Assembly: GCA_013151965.1 (NCBI GenBank)
Contig: JAADHF010000075.1
Coordinates: 1 to 40,925 of the forward strand
Reading direction: 5' to 3'
Length of the DNA stretch: 40,925 bases
Source: Spirochaetota bacterium
GTDB taxonomy: Bacteria; Spirochaetota; Spirochaetia; SZUA-6
Part shown: in pieces, positions 16,319 to 26,294 of the stretch
Layout: each line of letters opens with the position of its first letter
Position numbering within the stretch: position 1 is the stretch's first letter
Program-made: the position numbers and the translations under genes
The notes under the pieces: model-generated
What the model was told of the DNA's origin: nothing
What the model saw: the letters and a program-made list of their open reading frames with translations, nothing else
Databases searched by the model: none

Positions 16319-19300
16319 CTACATGCCCGTGTTCTTTATTCGCGGTATTATACTCTTCCTGCCGGAATCGAAGCTGCTGCCTTTTATATTCGGATTTCCA
16401 CGAACAACTTTAATTACTACAATCCCCGCATCTGTTTCTATTCCGGCACCGTTTTGTACCCATACTTTTACCCTGTAGCTTTTCCCATACCGGAGGCTTT
16501 GTCCTGCATTAATAAATGCTGCTAATCCTGTAGGAAATCCTTTTATATCGACATTTAAATCGATGCTTTCCGGGGGTACCCCGCTGGATACCGAAATCCA
16601 GTCCGATTCGAACCATGGAGGACCCCAGAGATCCATATCCTGCATCCTTAGCGGTATATTTGCCCCCTGCTGAATACCCTGCGTACTCTGGCTGCCGCTT
16701 CCGGGAAATCCCTTGGCTGTATTGGATGATTCGAAACCCTGTACCTGGGCTGATCCCTGGAAAACTCCCCCTGCAATCGAACCGGAAACAGGAACTACAA
16801 AAGAATTATTACTGCTCTGTGAAATTTCCGGCACAGTCCAGACAGCGAATCTGTACGCCTTTATCCCGGACTGTAAATCCCTGGCTCGTATCCTCACGGT
16901 TAGTTTACCGCGTGAGGTAGAGTATTTCGATGCAGTGACAGAAACTTGATCCGGAGACGATGTATCTATAGTAATAGATGAAGATACACCAACCGACGTA
17001 AGATTAACGCCGTTTGTTACCCTTGCCATTATGTAGTACGACTGGCCGGCTAATAAGTTTAATCCTTCTTTTTCTATGTAATAGAGGGTTTTTGAATCCG
17101 AAGCAGTCTTCCCCATATTACTGCCTGATTCATCGGTCATTTTTGTACCCTGCTGCAGTACATAGGGTTTTGAAACCAGCGGTACGGCAGACCACGGAAC
17201 AATATCGGGGTAAGTTCCGTTTGTACTTATACCGTATTGGTAGCCGGTTATTCCGGATTCTCCGTCCGTAACTTTATCCCATCCGAAGGCAAGCTTAGAG
17301 GTATCCGAAGTAAAATCCGGCGGAAATGTTACAACAAGGGGCCCGGGAGGTGCGGATGAATCAGTGTAGTTTATTACTAAACTGTCATGAGCAGTTGTTT
17401 CCAGCCCTGCACCATTAACAGCCTTAATCTGAATATATACAGTACTGCCGTCCGGTAAAGGCAAATTCACAACTATAGCAGTATTGTTTTCCGCCTCCCT
17501 CCATTCTATAAGGTCGCTGCTTCCTTCTGAAGTTCCAATGGCAAAGTATTTAGCGGATATTCCTGATTCGGGATCTTCTCCTGCATCAAAACTAAAGCGG
17601 ATTGAGTTGGAATAGCCGTCTGCCGAAACCTGCTCTAAAGCAGTCACAGCCGTATTTACCGGGGGAGTCGTATCTACCAGTATTGGATCTGAAGTTCCTA
17701 TACTTTTTAGTCCTACTCCATTCGCTGCCCGTACGCTTACAACGTATTTTTTCCCCTGTTCCAGGTTTAACCCCCTTATATTAAGCTCTGTCCTTCCTCC
17801 GGCACTTTTCCAGGGTAAGATGTCAACGGGAACTGCTAAGCCGCCGGTGGAATCAGCACCGCCCGGAACAGTACCCTGTATGGTTCCCTTACTGCTGCTG
17901 CCTGTCAGCATTTCCAGAGTGCCGGGAGCACTCTGCGAAATGACACTCTGCGTGGAAGAATTTAAAAGTGAAGTAGTGGTTTGTCCCGAAATATTTAGAG
18001 AAGGTCTGTAAGTTCCGACTGCATAATCATAATTCTGAATACCGGATTCGAGATCGGAAGAATTCCACTTTGCATAGAGCAGATCTGTTCTGTATGTATA
18101 TGGACCTTCCAGGGTAACAACCGGTTTAGCCGGCGGAGTCTTATCGCTTGTATCCAGACTGGAGCTAACAGGACGGCTATTTGTTTCCGGATTAAAGTAC
18201 TTAAGGCTGATTGTCGCCCTCCTTATTATACTTTTACCCCCTGCTCCTCTAACCTTAAGATACAGATAGTACTCACCCGGAGAATTGATATCCGGGAAGA
18301 AAGGTTCGTTTAATGATGTATTATCACCCAGAGAGAACCATGGCCGGATAATGGGAAATGCTGTAAGCTGTATCGGCATAAATATTATGCCTCCTGTCCC
18401 TCCGCTGCCGCTTACAAGATTATTATTAGCCTGTACAGCCGCACCGCCCAGCTGTGAGCTGCTTGATAAACTTCCCTGCCGTTCCGCCGCCGGTCCCGCA
18501 GGTTCTATTCTGTACTCATACTCGACAACACCTACGGGATGTGTCCCTGAAAACTGTGCCGCCAGCAGAGCCGTGAATTCATTTCTGCTTGTTACCGTTC
18601 CGGAAAACTCTTTTACAGACGGAACGGTCAGGTAAGGCTCGATTTCGGCTCGCTTTCCCTCGAAGTATCTTGTTACGGGAACCCATTCAACAGGAGTGAG
18701 TAAATATCGATATTTTCCCAAATCCCTGTCTATACCGGCATACTCCGGGAGTCCGCCGGAATTCTCTCCCAGTTTGATTGTTCCGTAACTGTTCCCCTTT
18801 AAACCGGATTGTACATTTGTACCGGACCCGGACTGTAGAATAGAGCTTCCCGGTTGTGTAAAATATCCGCCGGCATCAGCCAATAACGGGATATCAACTC
18901 CATTAAGAAGCCCGGGAATAATTCCGGGAGAAGCCATTAATGAGTAATCATGCCTGGATTTATGCATAATCCTGGGACCTGTCTTAGGCACGGATGTTCT
19001 GCCCTTAAACTGAGTCCTGCCCTTGTTCCGGGGCGATGAGGGGGCAGCCGGACGCAGAGGACCTATTACAGGTCCTTTAGGAGACGTAGTTCCGGAGGGA
19101 AGCTGTACAGCGTCCTGCTTTACCGATGCCGCCACTGCGCTTGTTCTAAAAGCAAGTCCCGCTCCGCTTAAGCCGGCTATTCCTGCAGCATTACCATCGG
19201 AAGCTATGCCTATTTCACCGGAACCATACACGGCCAGCTGATCGTATATTTCGTATAGGATGTTATACATTTCCGATTTTTTTTCGAATATCTGATTAAT

Positions 19301-22300
19301 TACACTGGTCGCACTCGCCCATTTGGCTGTAAATGACAATGTACCTGCTCTGAAACTCTGCAAAGCCTGAGCTCTTCTCTGTATAGAATGTTGTTTAGAA
19401 GCTGTAAATCCGGCAACCGGTATATTCCACCAGAGCTGGACTCCTGTCTCTGTAAAGAGCTGAGGAGGACTTATCCCCTCCGGAGGATTGTACGCTTCCT
19501 GTTCTGTTTCCTCCTGCAAACTTCCGGCCTGAAGCAGAGATTGGATAAGCCGAATCCGGCCGGTGTTCCAGTTTCCTAATTGTGCCGGAGACAAGTGTCG
19601 AGCCTTTGCCGCCATAGCGTTTCTAACCCTGTTTTCATCAGAGTAAAAATTAATTACTTTAAGGCTTTCATCTGAATACTTATAATTCTCATCCTGAAAC
19701 TGAACAAACCTTTCTATATATCTGCCCATCTCCGAGTAAACATTACTGTACCCGCTGGAAAGCTTTCCCAGATTGTTATCACCCATAAACAGTATCTCAT
19801 CGAGCTGCTGCATCTTGGCATCTATAAGCCCTGACTGTTTTATAAAGGCATCCTGATACTTTGCAAAATCTTCCCTTAAATTCGACAAACTGGTTCTTTG
19901 AGAATTTGCCTTTGATTCATCTATCCTAAACCCGGTTTTTACCCTTTTGGTTGTGCCGCCCACGCTGACATTCTTTTCTTCCATACCTTGAAAAGGGTTA
20001 CTTAAACTTCCGATTTCCTGAACACTGGGGAGTTCCTCTATAAGAATATCTTCGTACTCACTCAGCCTGACTGCCACTTCCTGCTGGAGCTGATCCAGTT
20101 TATTAATATCCTGATTGATCTTATCTTTAAGTCTCTGCAGGTCTGTCCGGGCCTGCATTAAAGCCTGCTGACCCGGTCCGAAAATCCTGTTGTATGTCTG
20201 CTGCAGCATGGGAGGAAGTCCGTTCGGCTTCCAGTGGTTATATTCATTGGACTGAAACAAAATATCTACCAGACCGCCTATAATTCCTGACCTCTCCACA
20301 AGGGCAAGCCCTGCGGCTTCCTGTTGAGCGGCATTGAGCCTTGCAAGCTCCAGTTTTGCATCATTGAGCGCCCGGGCAAGTTCTTCTTTCGCCTGATTCA
20401 TCGTATCCGCCATGTTGCGTGCATCTTCTATAATTCCATCGTACTGAGCATTCCTTCCCTTGCCTCCGTGAAATCCGTTTTCGCCTAATGAAATCCAGAG
20501 ACTGCCTTTAAATACAGTTACATACAGGACCTTGAACTTTACAGTTCCCACTGCATATACTACAAATGTCGGGGATCCTATCAATGCTCCTTCCAGGCCG
20601 GCTTCTGCAGAGAGCAGGCCTGCCAGAAATTCACCTTTTGCATTAACATGAACATAGGCGCCCCAGGTATCCGGGTCCGGTACCTTGTAGTACCAGAACA
20701 TACCGCTGTAAGTGAGAGATCCCGAAATTATCTTTATATCCAGCCCTATTGTAACATTTGCTTCTACCATAAATCCCGGAGGTCCGACAAAGAGGCTTCC
20801 CGAGGATATATCCTGGCCGAGCATAGATATATTAAATGCTCCGCTGACACCCCACGTATCACCGGAATATACATAAAAGGCAAGACTTCCCTGACCCCCC
20901 AGAATGGAGAGAAAGTCCATATTAACAACCACATTTCCTTCCCCGTATGCAGGGCTCCAGCCGACTGCAAGGTATGCGGTTCCGTTTAACAGGCCGTCCA
21001 GTACCTCGACTTCCGCATCGAGATTAAAATAATTTGCAGTAATTGTAATTAATGCCCTGCCCTGAACAATATCTTTTTCCGCAACATAGACGCCGCCTAA
21101 AAGCATAACGGCAAAGGAACCAGGATTTCCTTCGCCTCCCGGTCTTTTACTGGTAATATCATCATCCAGTTCCGGACGTTCGAAGCGTGCTAAATACCTT
21201 ACAAGATCGATATCCTCCTGCACAGGATTAATAAAAATCCCTCCGCCGATCTCATCTAAAAATACACCCGGACCAACCGTTATGGATAATCCGGCTGCTG
21301 CTATGAATATGCCCATTGTAGGTTTACCGTTCCGGCTTCCTATTTTACCCACTGCAACAGCTGTAATATCATTAGGAAGGGAAATCTCTCCTGCAACCCG
21401 CAGAAGTGACGATGCATATTCTATATCAGCATGAAGTTCTACATCGGAAGTCGACACATTTACATTCCGCAGGACGAAGCTTTTGGAACCGCCCACAGGT
21501 TTATATACGGTAAGTTCATCAAAACCGCCGCTCATAACCGGGTCATCTACAGAGCCGATATTAATCGATGCCCCCATAATACGGATATAGCTCTCCACAT
21601 CGACAGATTTATCCGATTTTTGCGGTGCCCGGTTTTTTCCCTCACCGGTAGTGGCATTGGACTGAAATGTTATGGTCGCAGGAGTATTGCTCCAATCGAC
21701 ATCATCTACTTCGATATGAACAACATCTGCTACATTAAGCGTTCCTCCGGTAATTGCATCGGATAAATTAGATACGGTTCCGTCGAGTCCGATCTCAAGG
21801 TTCTCGAAGTTAACCGCTCCGGTTACGCCCTCCAGGCCTACGATAATACCGCCTGTAAAAACGACCCTGAATGGTTCGGTATTTATCCCCAGAGCATCTA
21901 TTTTAATTGTTAAAGCGGCAAGATCGAGTTTTTTATTCTGAATAATAGCTGCATTTGTGGGAGCATTCCAGGTAAAATCGCCATTCATCGAAACCCTGAT
22001 TCCGCCGGTAAAATCACCGTTCGCATTTAACTCGCCGAAGCTTATCCTCTTTTCATCTTCAGCAGGGTTGGAACCATCCTGATTTTTAATATTAAGGTAG
22101 ATATCCGTTCCGATCTGAATTTCGCTGTGATCCTCATCAAAATTGCCTGCGTTAAAAACAAGGTGAAGAGCAAGGTAGGTAACATCGATATTCCCTATTC
22201 CAAGATCCCATTCCGTGGAGTCTGATCCTCCCAGTCCGTGTCCCCTGTTATTTTTAACCAGTTCGTGAACAGGAACTACCATACCCTCTGTGTTACCGTC

Positions 22301-24877
22301 CTTATCAAACGTAAACTCGAAAGCAGTTGTCCCGAGCGAATCCAGGGGATATGGAAGATTCTTAAGCTCACCTGCAAGTTTCATCTTAAGATTATCGCTT
22401 TCGCTCTGAATCTGTATTTTGTTCAGAGTAAGTATGTCCGGAATTATATCGAAGCTTTTATTAAATGTAATTGTACCATCTATACTGCCGTCGGTATAAA
22501 ATGTTAATCCTTTAAAAGTAGTGATTTCTTTTTTAGTTGTAGTGGTTCCTTTTTTTTCGTTCATGGAAATACCGCCGGAGAGGGAAAAGTAGTAGCGGTC
22601 ATTAGCTATATCCTTTCCGACAACAATCCCCTGTTCACCATCAACATCATGGATTCTAAACTGCATCCCAAAGGAATTAAAAGTCTTTGCTTTCTCCTCT
22701 TTAACCGAAACGCCCTTACTCTCTATTCCCCCGGATTTTAGAATAAGGTCTCCTATTTTAAGCAGCTCCATATTAAGCTTTGGTATGTAAAGTTTTGTAT
22801 CCACTCTTAAGTAATCCGCCGGAGGGCTTACCTGTCCTGTAAAGGATACCTTTTTTACCCTTAAATATCCCTTCCCGATTGTTGCAATAACCTCATTACC
22901 GGTTACTTCTTTTTCCGCTGTACCACCGCGTATTTTAGCCTTTGCAGGATTATCGTTATTGTATCTTACAACGAGGCTGGTTACGGTTACATCATTTAAT
23001 ACTCTGGGATTCCCGCTATCGTCCTTCATCGACAACAGCTTCATTTTTGCCGTACCTGTAAAGATGAACTCTTTGTAGCCATCTCCGTTTACGGCATTTG
23101 CAGTACCGTTAAGATCGGTAAGCTCTGCAACGTCTTTTACCAGAATAAGGGTCTGCGGAGGGAAAGGAGGTGTCGATGACGATATTGTGTATACTTCTTC
23201 TGTTGACATCTCCAAAGGACTGGTAATTTCCACTCTTACCGTGTGGCTTCCCGGAACATCCGTAGGAAGATTTCCCTGTATATCGAAGTTTGTCGTATCA
23301 TTTACCGTTACATTAAATGTGGGGTTATCACTCCATGATGTATCACCGTCCACAAGTATCCGCCCGCTTACGGTTCCCGAACCGGAAGCCTCTATTGTCA
23401 CCCGGGCATTCCGGACAGTATCTCCCGCATAGTATGGGGAGGGAGGCAGCTGCAGGGAAACAGCGGTTACACTTAAAACAGCCGGAAGCCCGCCGCTGAC
23501 TGTAACCGGGACGGACACTGATGCGGAAATGGGATTCCCGTTATTGTCCGCGGCGGATACGGTATATGTAAGGGCAAAACCTCCTTCGGTACCTGTACTC
23601 AACGCCTTGGTGCGCTGGATATTGTCCAGACCGACGGTTAAGTTTTCGTTATGCGTGATACCGCCCGGAATTGGTATGGCAACAGATTCCGGAGTCTCTT
23701 CCTCGTTTCCCCGGGACGGGTAATTTCTGCTTTCGGCTATGGAGTTTACCGTGATATTTCCGCCTGTTGCGAGAATGGATAAGGTTAAGCTCGCAGAATT
23801 ATCGGTAGATGAAAATGAAAGGCTCGACGGCGATGCAGAAAGAGACATAGAAGCACTCATACTGTTAATGACGGTTTCAGCTGCAGTGCTGTCCGGCCAG
23901 CTTCCAATATTACCGGAAGAATCGTGTGCCCTTACACGGAACGAGTAGGCCTGCCCGTTGTTCCCTGTAAAACCGGCAGAGGTTCCGGTAGTAAGAACCT
24001 GCCAGTCCTGCCATGCATTGATTCCTACTCTGTACTGCACATCGTAATAGGCAATACTGCTCTCCGTATCGGAACCTGTCCAGCTAACTGTAAAATTATT
24101 GGATGTTTGCGTGGCAGCTAAACCGCTGATTTCTGCAGTGGGTGGTGTGGTATCGGAATTTGTCCAGCCGGAAGCATTCCCGGCTTTGTCGTAAACTCTT
24201 ACACGAAAGTGAACAGTAGCACTGCTTGTGCCTGTAAAAACCGCATTTGTACCTGTTGTTCCGGTTTCCGGGGGCCAATCGGTCCATGTCCCGCCCCCGG
24301 GCCGGTACTGAACATCATAATTTGCAACACCGCTGTTATCGTCCGAGCCGCCCCATGATACATCGTATGTATCGGAACTAAGTGTATATTCCGAAGTTAT
24401 GCCCGTAATAGCCGGATTGGTAAAATCGGTCGTTACTCCGTCAGAATAATTTATGCCGGTAAAAGGTATTTGAAATTCATTTGAACCATAATAACCATGA
24501 TATGCATCTATTCTGATTCTGTAATTATTATTTTCTAACAGACTTAAACCGGTAACTGTTACACTTTTCGGAGGAGTTGTATTATCAGGGTTATCAGGTA
24601 CTATTCCGTTTGTAATTCCTACCCAGTCCCCCTTAGGCAGCCTGTGTTCGATAGAGTACCGGTACCATTTATCGTCTGTATATGCAGACCAATCTATATC
24701 ATCTGTCCAGTCGGCGGAGAAGGCGGTGCCGGAATTCCACCAGTCCGCATCAACCCCTGTTACAGAACCGTCATATACTGTGATTGTTTCAGAAAAGGCC
24801 GGAATTACTATTCCTGTTAGTAAGGCCGTAAGGAAAATAAAAATAATTATCCTCCGGACTTTTTTAAATGAGAACAT
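16319..24877 (-). CDS. Giant exported multidomain protein (2852 residues; FN3, beta-rich core, coiled coil)
   Basis: A signal peptide (hydrophobic run ending TGIVIPAFSE) opens the protein. FN3-like modules lie at about 30-335, with DVQYR cores and DTTPPTA linkers. Ig/CARDB-like beta domains follow to about 566. A long Gly/Asp/Asn-rich beta region runs from about 600 to 1480, with repeated strand patterns such as GITAVAVGKIGSRNGKPT. Helical coiled-coil segments lie near 1485-1540 and 1570-1790. A Ser/Pro/Gly-rich linker spans about 1890-2000. Four FN3-type modules with TPP/APP linkers start near 2242, 2402, 2505 and 2639. I see no cell-wall sorting motif, autotransporter barrel or catalytic domain. 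It is first in a four-gene operon with its own promoter. A surface or periplasm-spanning structural role is inferred; no named family is recognised. Confidence 0.85.
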   Translation of the reverse strand: MFSFKKVRRIIIFIFLTALLTGIVIPAFSETITVYDGSVTGVDADWWNSGTAFSADWTDDIDWSAYTDDKWYRYSIEHRLPKGDWVGITNGIVPDNPDNTTPPKSVTVTGLSLLENNNYRIRIDAYHGYYGSNEFQIPFTGINYSDGVTTDFTNPAITGITSEYTLSSDTYDVSWGGSDDNSGVANYDVQYRPGGGTWTDWPPETGTTGTNAVFTGTSSATVHFRVRVYDKAGNASGWTNSDTTPPTAEISGLAATQTSNNFTVSWTGSDTESSIAYYDVQYRVGINAWQDWQVLTTGTSAGFTGNNGQAYSFRVRAHDSSGNIGSWPDSTAAETVINSMSASMSLSASPSSLSFSSTDNSASLTLSILATGGNITVNSIAESRNYPSRGNEEETPESVAIPIPGGITHNENLTVGLDNIQRTKALSTGTEGGFALTYTVSAADNNGNPISASVSVPVTVSGGLPAVLSVTAVSLQLPPSPYYAGDTVRNARVTIEASGSGTVSGRILVDGDTSWSDNPTFNVTVNDTTNFDIQGNLPTDVPGSHTVRVEITSPLEMSTEEVYTISSSTPPFPPQTLILVKDVAELTDLNGTANAVNGDGYKEFIFTGTAKMKLLSMKDDSGNPRVLNDVTVTSLVVRYNNDNPAKAKIRGGTAEKEVTGNEVIATIGKGYLRVKKVSFTGQVSPPADYLRVDTKLYIPKLNMELLKIGDLILKSGGIESKGVSVKEEKAKTFNSFGMQFRIHDVDGEQGIVVGKDIANDRYYFSLSGGISMNEKKGTTTTKKEITTFKGLTFYTDGSIDGTITFNKSFDIIPDILTLNKIQIQSESDNLKMKLAGELKNLPYPLDSLGTTAFEFTFDKDGNTEGMVVPVHELVKNNRGHGLGGSDSTEWDLGIGNIDVTYLALHLVFNAGNFDEDHSEIQIGTDIYLNIKNQDGSNPAEDEKRISFGELNANGDFTGGIRVSMNGDFTWNAPTNAAIIQNKKLDLAALTIKIDALGINTEPFRVVFTGGIIVGLEGVTGAVNFENLEIGLDGTVSNLSDAITGGTLNVADVVHIEVDDVDWSNTPATITFQSNATTGEGKNRAPQKSDKSVDVESYIRIMGASINIGSVDDPVMSGGFDELTVYKPVGGSKSFVLRNVNVSTSDVELHADIEYASSLLRVAGEISLPNDITAVAVGKIGSRNGKPTMGIFIAAAGLSITVGPGVFLDEIGGGIFINPVQEDIDLVRYLARFERPELDDDITSKRPGGEGNPGSFAVMLLGGVYVAEKDIVQGRALITITANYFNLDAEVEVLDGLLNGTAYLAVGWSPAYGEGNVVVNMDFLSILGGQGSLAFYVYSGDTWGVSGAFNISMLGQDISSGSLFVGPPGFMVEANVTIGLDIKIISGSLTYSGMFWYYKVPDPDTWGAYVHVNAKGEFLAGLLSAEAGLEGALIGSPTFVVYAVGTVKFKVLYVTVFKGSLWISLGENGFHGGKGRNAQYDGIIEDARNMADTMNQAKEELARALNDAKLELARLNAAQQEAAGLALVERSGIIGGLVDILFQSNEYNHWKPNGLPPMLQQTYNRIFGPGQQALMQARTDLQRLKDKINQDINKLDQLQQEVAVRLSEYEDILIEELPSVQEIGSLSNPFQGMEEKNVSVGGTTKRVKTGFRIDESKANSQRTSLSNLREDFAKYQDAFIKQSGLIDAKMQQLDEILFMGDNNLGKLSSGYSNVYSEMGRYIERFVQFQDENYKYSDESLKVINFYSDENRVRNAMAAKARHLSPAQLGNWNTGRIRLIQSLLQAGSLQEETEQEAYNPPEGISPPQLFTETGVQLWWNIPVAGFTASKQHSIQRRAQALQSFRAGTLSFTAKWASATSVINQIFEKKSEMYNILYEIYDQLAVYGSGEIGIASDGNAAGIAGLSGAGLAFRTSAVAASVKQDAVQLPSGTTSPKGPVIGPLRPAAPSSPRNKGRTQFKGRTSVPKTGPRIMHKSRHDYSLMASPGIIPGLLNGVDIPLLADAGGYFTQPGSSILQSGSGTNVQSGLKGNSYGTIKLGENSGGLPEYAGIDRDLGKYRYLLTPVEWVPVTRYFEGKRAEIEPYLTVPSVKEFSGTVTSRNEFTALLAAQFSGTHPVGVVEYEYRIEPAGPAAERQGSLSSSSQLGGAAVQANNNLVSGSGGTGGIIFMPIQLTAFPIIRPWFSLGDNTSLNEPFFPDINSPGEYYLYLKVRGAGGKSIIRRATISLKYFNPETNSRPVSSSLDTSDKTPPAKPVVTLEGPYTYRTDLLYAKWNSSDLESGIQNYDYAVGTYRPSLNISGQTTTSLLNSSTQSVISQSAPGTLEMLTGSSSKGTIQGTVPGGADSTGGLAVPVDILPWKSAGGRTELNIRGLNLEQGKKYVVSVRAANGVGLKSIGTSDPILVDTTPPVNTAVTALEQVSADGYSNSIRFSFDAGEDPESGISAKYFAIGTSEGSSDLIEWREAENNTAIVVNLPLPDGSTVYIQIKAVNGAGLETTAHDSLVINYTDSSAPPGPLVVTFPPDFTSDTSKLAFGWDKVTDGESGITGYQYGISTNGTYPDIVPWSAVPLVSKPYVLQQGTKMTDESGSNMGKTASDSKTLYYIEKEGLNLLAGQSYYIMARVTNGVNLTSVGVSSSITIDTSSPDQVSVTASKYSTSRGKLTVRIRARDLQSGIKAYRFAVWTVPEISQSSNNSFVVPVSGSIAGGVFQGSAQVQGFESSNTAKGFPGSGSQSTQGIQQGANIPLRMQDMDLWGPPWFESDWISVSSGVPPESIDLNVDIKGFPTGLAAFINAGQSLRYGKSYRVKVWVQNGAGIETDAGIVVIKVVRGNPNIKGSSFDSGRKSIIPRIKNTGM

Positions 24878-24907
24878 AACTACCTCTTACATTTTATTTA
24901 TAATTTT

Positions 24908-24935
24908 ATTATAGCACCCTTTTGCTTTAAAACAA
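24908..24935 (-). promoter_or_regulatory. Candidate promoter for the giant exported-protein operon
   Basis: On the minus strand, TTGTTT (24930-24935) and a perfect TATAAT (24908-24913) are 16 bases apart. The start would be near 24900, giving a leader of about 25 bases. An AGAGGTA ribosome site lies at 24881-24887, a few bases before the ATG (24875-24877). Confidence 0.6.
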
Positions 24936-25028
24936 TAAATTCAAGAAATATAAATAACCATGGGAATCCTTTTATTGGTTTTAGTACTCCAAGATTCGAT
25001 ATACTGCCGGGACCTTTAGCTTAAGCGT

Positions 25029-26294
25029 TTATGAACTTATTACATCAGGGTATATTTTTATTAAATAATCAATATACATTTTTTTATTATTTCTGTTTAT
25101 TATAGTCAGTTTATCTAAAAAATCATTAAAATAATGAATAATATTTAACGTGTGGTTTTTCATATCGTCTTTGATATTAAAAAATAAGATTTTTTTCTCA
25201 TTTTCAGAAAGGTATTTTTCTGAATCGATTGGGAGGTAATTGAATTCGTAGTTACCTTTATCCATAGCTTTTAATCTGATAATATTATGTAAAATAATAT
25301 TATTATGGAAATAGAATTTATACCTGTCCCTTTTTTCAGTAAGTTGATTTAGAGATAATATAAAATAGAATAGTTCGCTTAAAAGATTTTCTGCTAATCT
25401 ATGAAAATGATTTTTACAGTATTTCCCTGCCGACTCTAATTTTTTTATATAGGATTTATCTCCTTTCAGCAAAGTTTTTCCAACATCTTTTGTAAAAGAT
25501 TCTCTATAGAATACTTTTATTTCATCAAAATGTCTTATACAATTAATCTCTGCAAGAATTTGATCCGGAAAACGCAGAGTAATTTTATTCCCTATTCGAT
25601 CAATAAATTTTATCGATTCGATATTTTCTTTTAACTGTTGTTGAAGCTTCTTTGTGCTTAAATCCGTTATGGCAAATAAATCGATATCTGAAAATTCAGT
25701 TAACTCCCCGCGGGCAAAAGAGCCTGATGATATCAGTGCATCGATCTTATCACTATCATGTGCAAACCGCAGGATTTGATCTAAATCCGAGTATAAGTTT
25801 ATTGGTATTTTTTTTATTTCTTCTTTTGAGGCTGAAATTCCCTCAGCTTCGATAATCTCTATAATTTTTCCTTTCCACAATTTTTCTAAAGCACCATTCT
25901 TTAATTGTCTATGACAGCGAATAATAGTATTTTCAATCGTTTCCTCAAAGGGAGGATATGGTATTTTAGAAAAGTTTTTATTTTTAACTCTATCCAGGCA
26001 TATTTCCGGAGAAGCTTTTATATGTATAATTATATCCCTTTTATTCGTACAGGATTTTGCTAATTTTTGACCTAAAGGGCCTAATCCTGTACATTCAATT
26101 ATTCCTTCGGAGGTCGCATCGGCAGCCTCTGCAAATTTATCCTGTGCAGCAATATCACTATCAATATCCCCCTTTCCATATTTTATCCGAAAATCGTCAA
26201 TTCTGAGAATCTTATATGCAGGGTAAAGTTCATGCAGAATATTGGAATAGTAAGTTTTTCCCGCGTTTATATTACCGAATACAAATATTTTCAT
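25029..26294 (-). CDS. P-loop kinase fused to a minimal nucleotidyltransferase domain
   Basis: The 421-residue protein joins two catalytic folds. The N-terminal domain (about 1-165) has Walker A GNINAGKT (7-14), a RIDDF segment after strand 2, IIECTG at the Walker B position and a basic lid (CLDRVKNKNFSK). Together these resemble an adenylate/shikimate-kinase-like phosphotransferase. The second domain (about 170-265) has the polymerase-beta-type nucleotidyltransferase signature GSFARGELTEFSDIDLF near 190-206 and a third acidic strand (QILAEINCIRHF). The remainder is helical. It overlaps the upstream MATE-type gene by four bases (ATGA), implying coupled translation. The DNA is strikingly AT-rich (8 G/C of 60 at 25081-25140). 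Antibiotic or metabolite modification is a plausible role; the substrate is unknown. Confidence 0.8.
   Translation of the reverse strand: MKIFVFGNINAGKTYYSNILHELYPAYKILRIDDFRIKYGKGDIDSDIAAQDKFAEAADATSEGIIECTGLGPLGQKLAKSCTNKRDIIIHIKASPEICLDRVKNKNFSKIPYPPFEETIENTIIRCHRQLKNGALEKLWKGKIIEIIEAEGISASKEEIKKIPINLYSDLDQILRFAHDSDKIDALISSGSFARGELTEFSDIDLFAITDLSTKKLQQQLKENIESIKFIDRIGNKITLRFPDQILAEINCIRHFDEIKVFYRESFTKDVGKTLLKGDKSYIKKLESAGKYCKNHFHRLAENLLSELFYFILSLNQLTEKRDRYKFYFHNNIILHNIIRLKAMDKGNYEFNYLPIDSEKYLSENEKKILFFNIKDDMKNHTLNIIHYFNDFLDKLTIINRNNKKMYIDYLIKIYPDVISS

Noticed and set aside
20764-20970. Small same-strand open frame inside the giant gene
   Set aside because: It is an out-of-frame overlap within continuous coding sequence and has no initiation signals.
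16615-24914. Many open frames on the plus strand opposite the giant exported gene
   Set aside because: They are antisense shadows of a long Ser/Gly/Thr-rich coding sequence, without ribosome sites or recognisable motifs.
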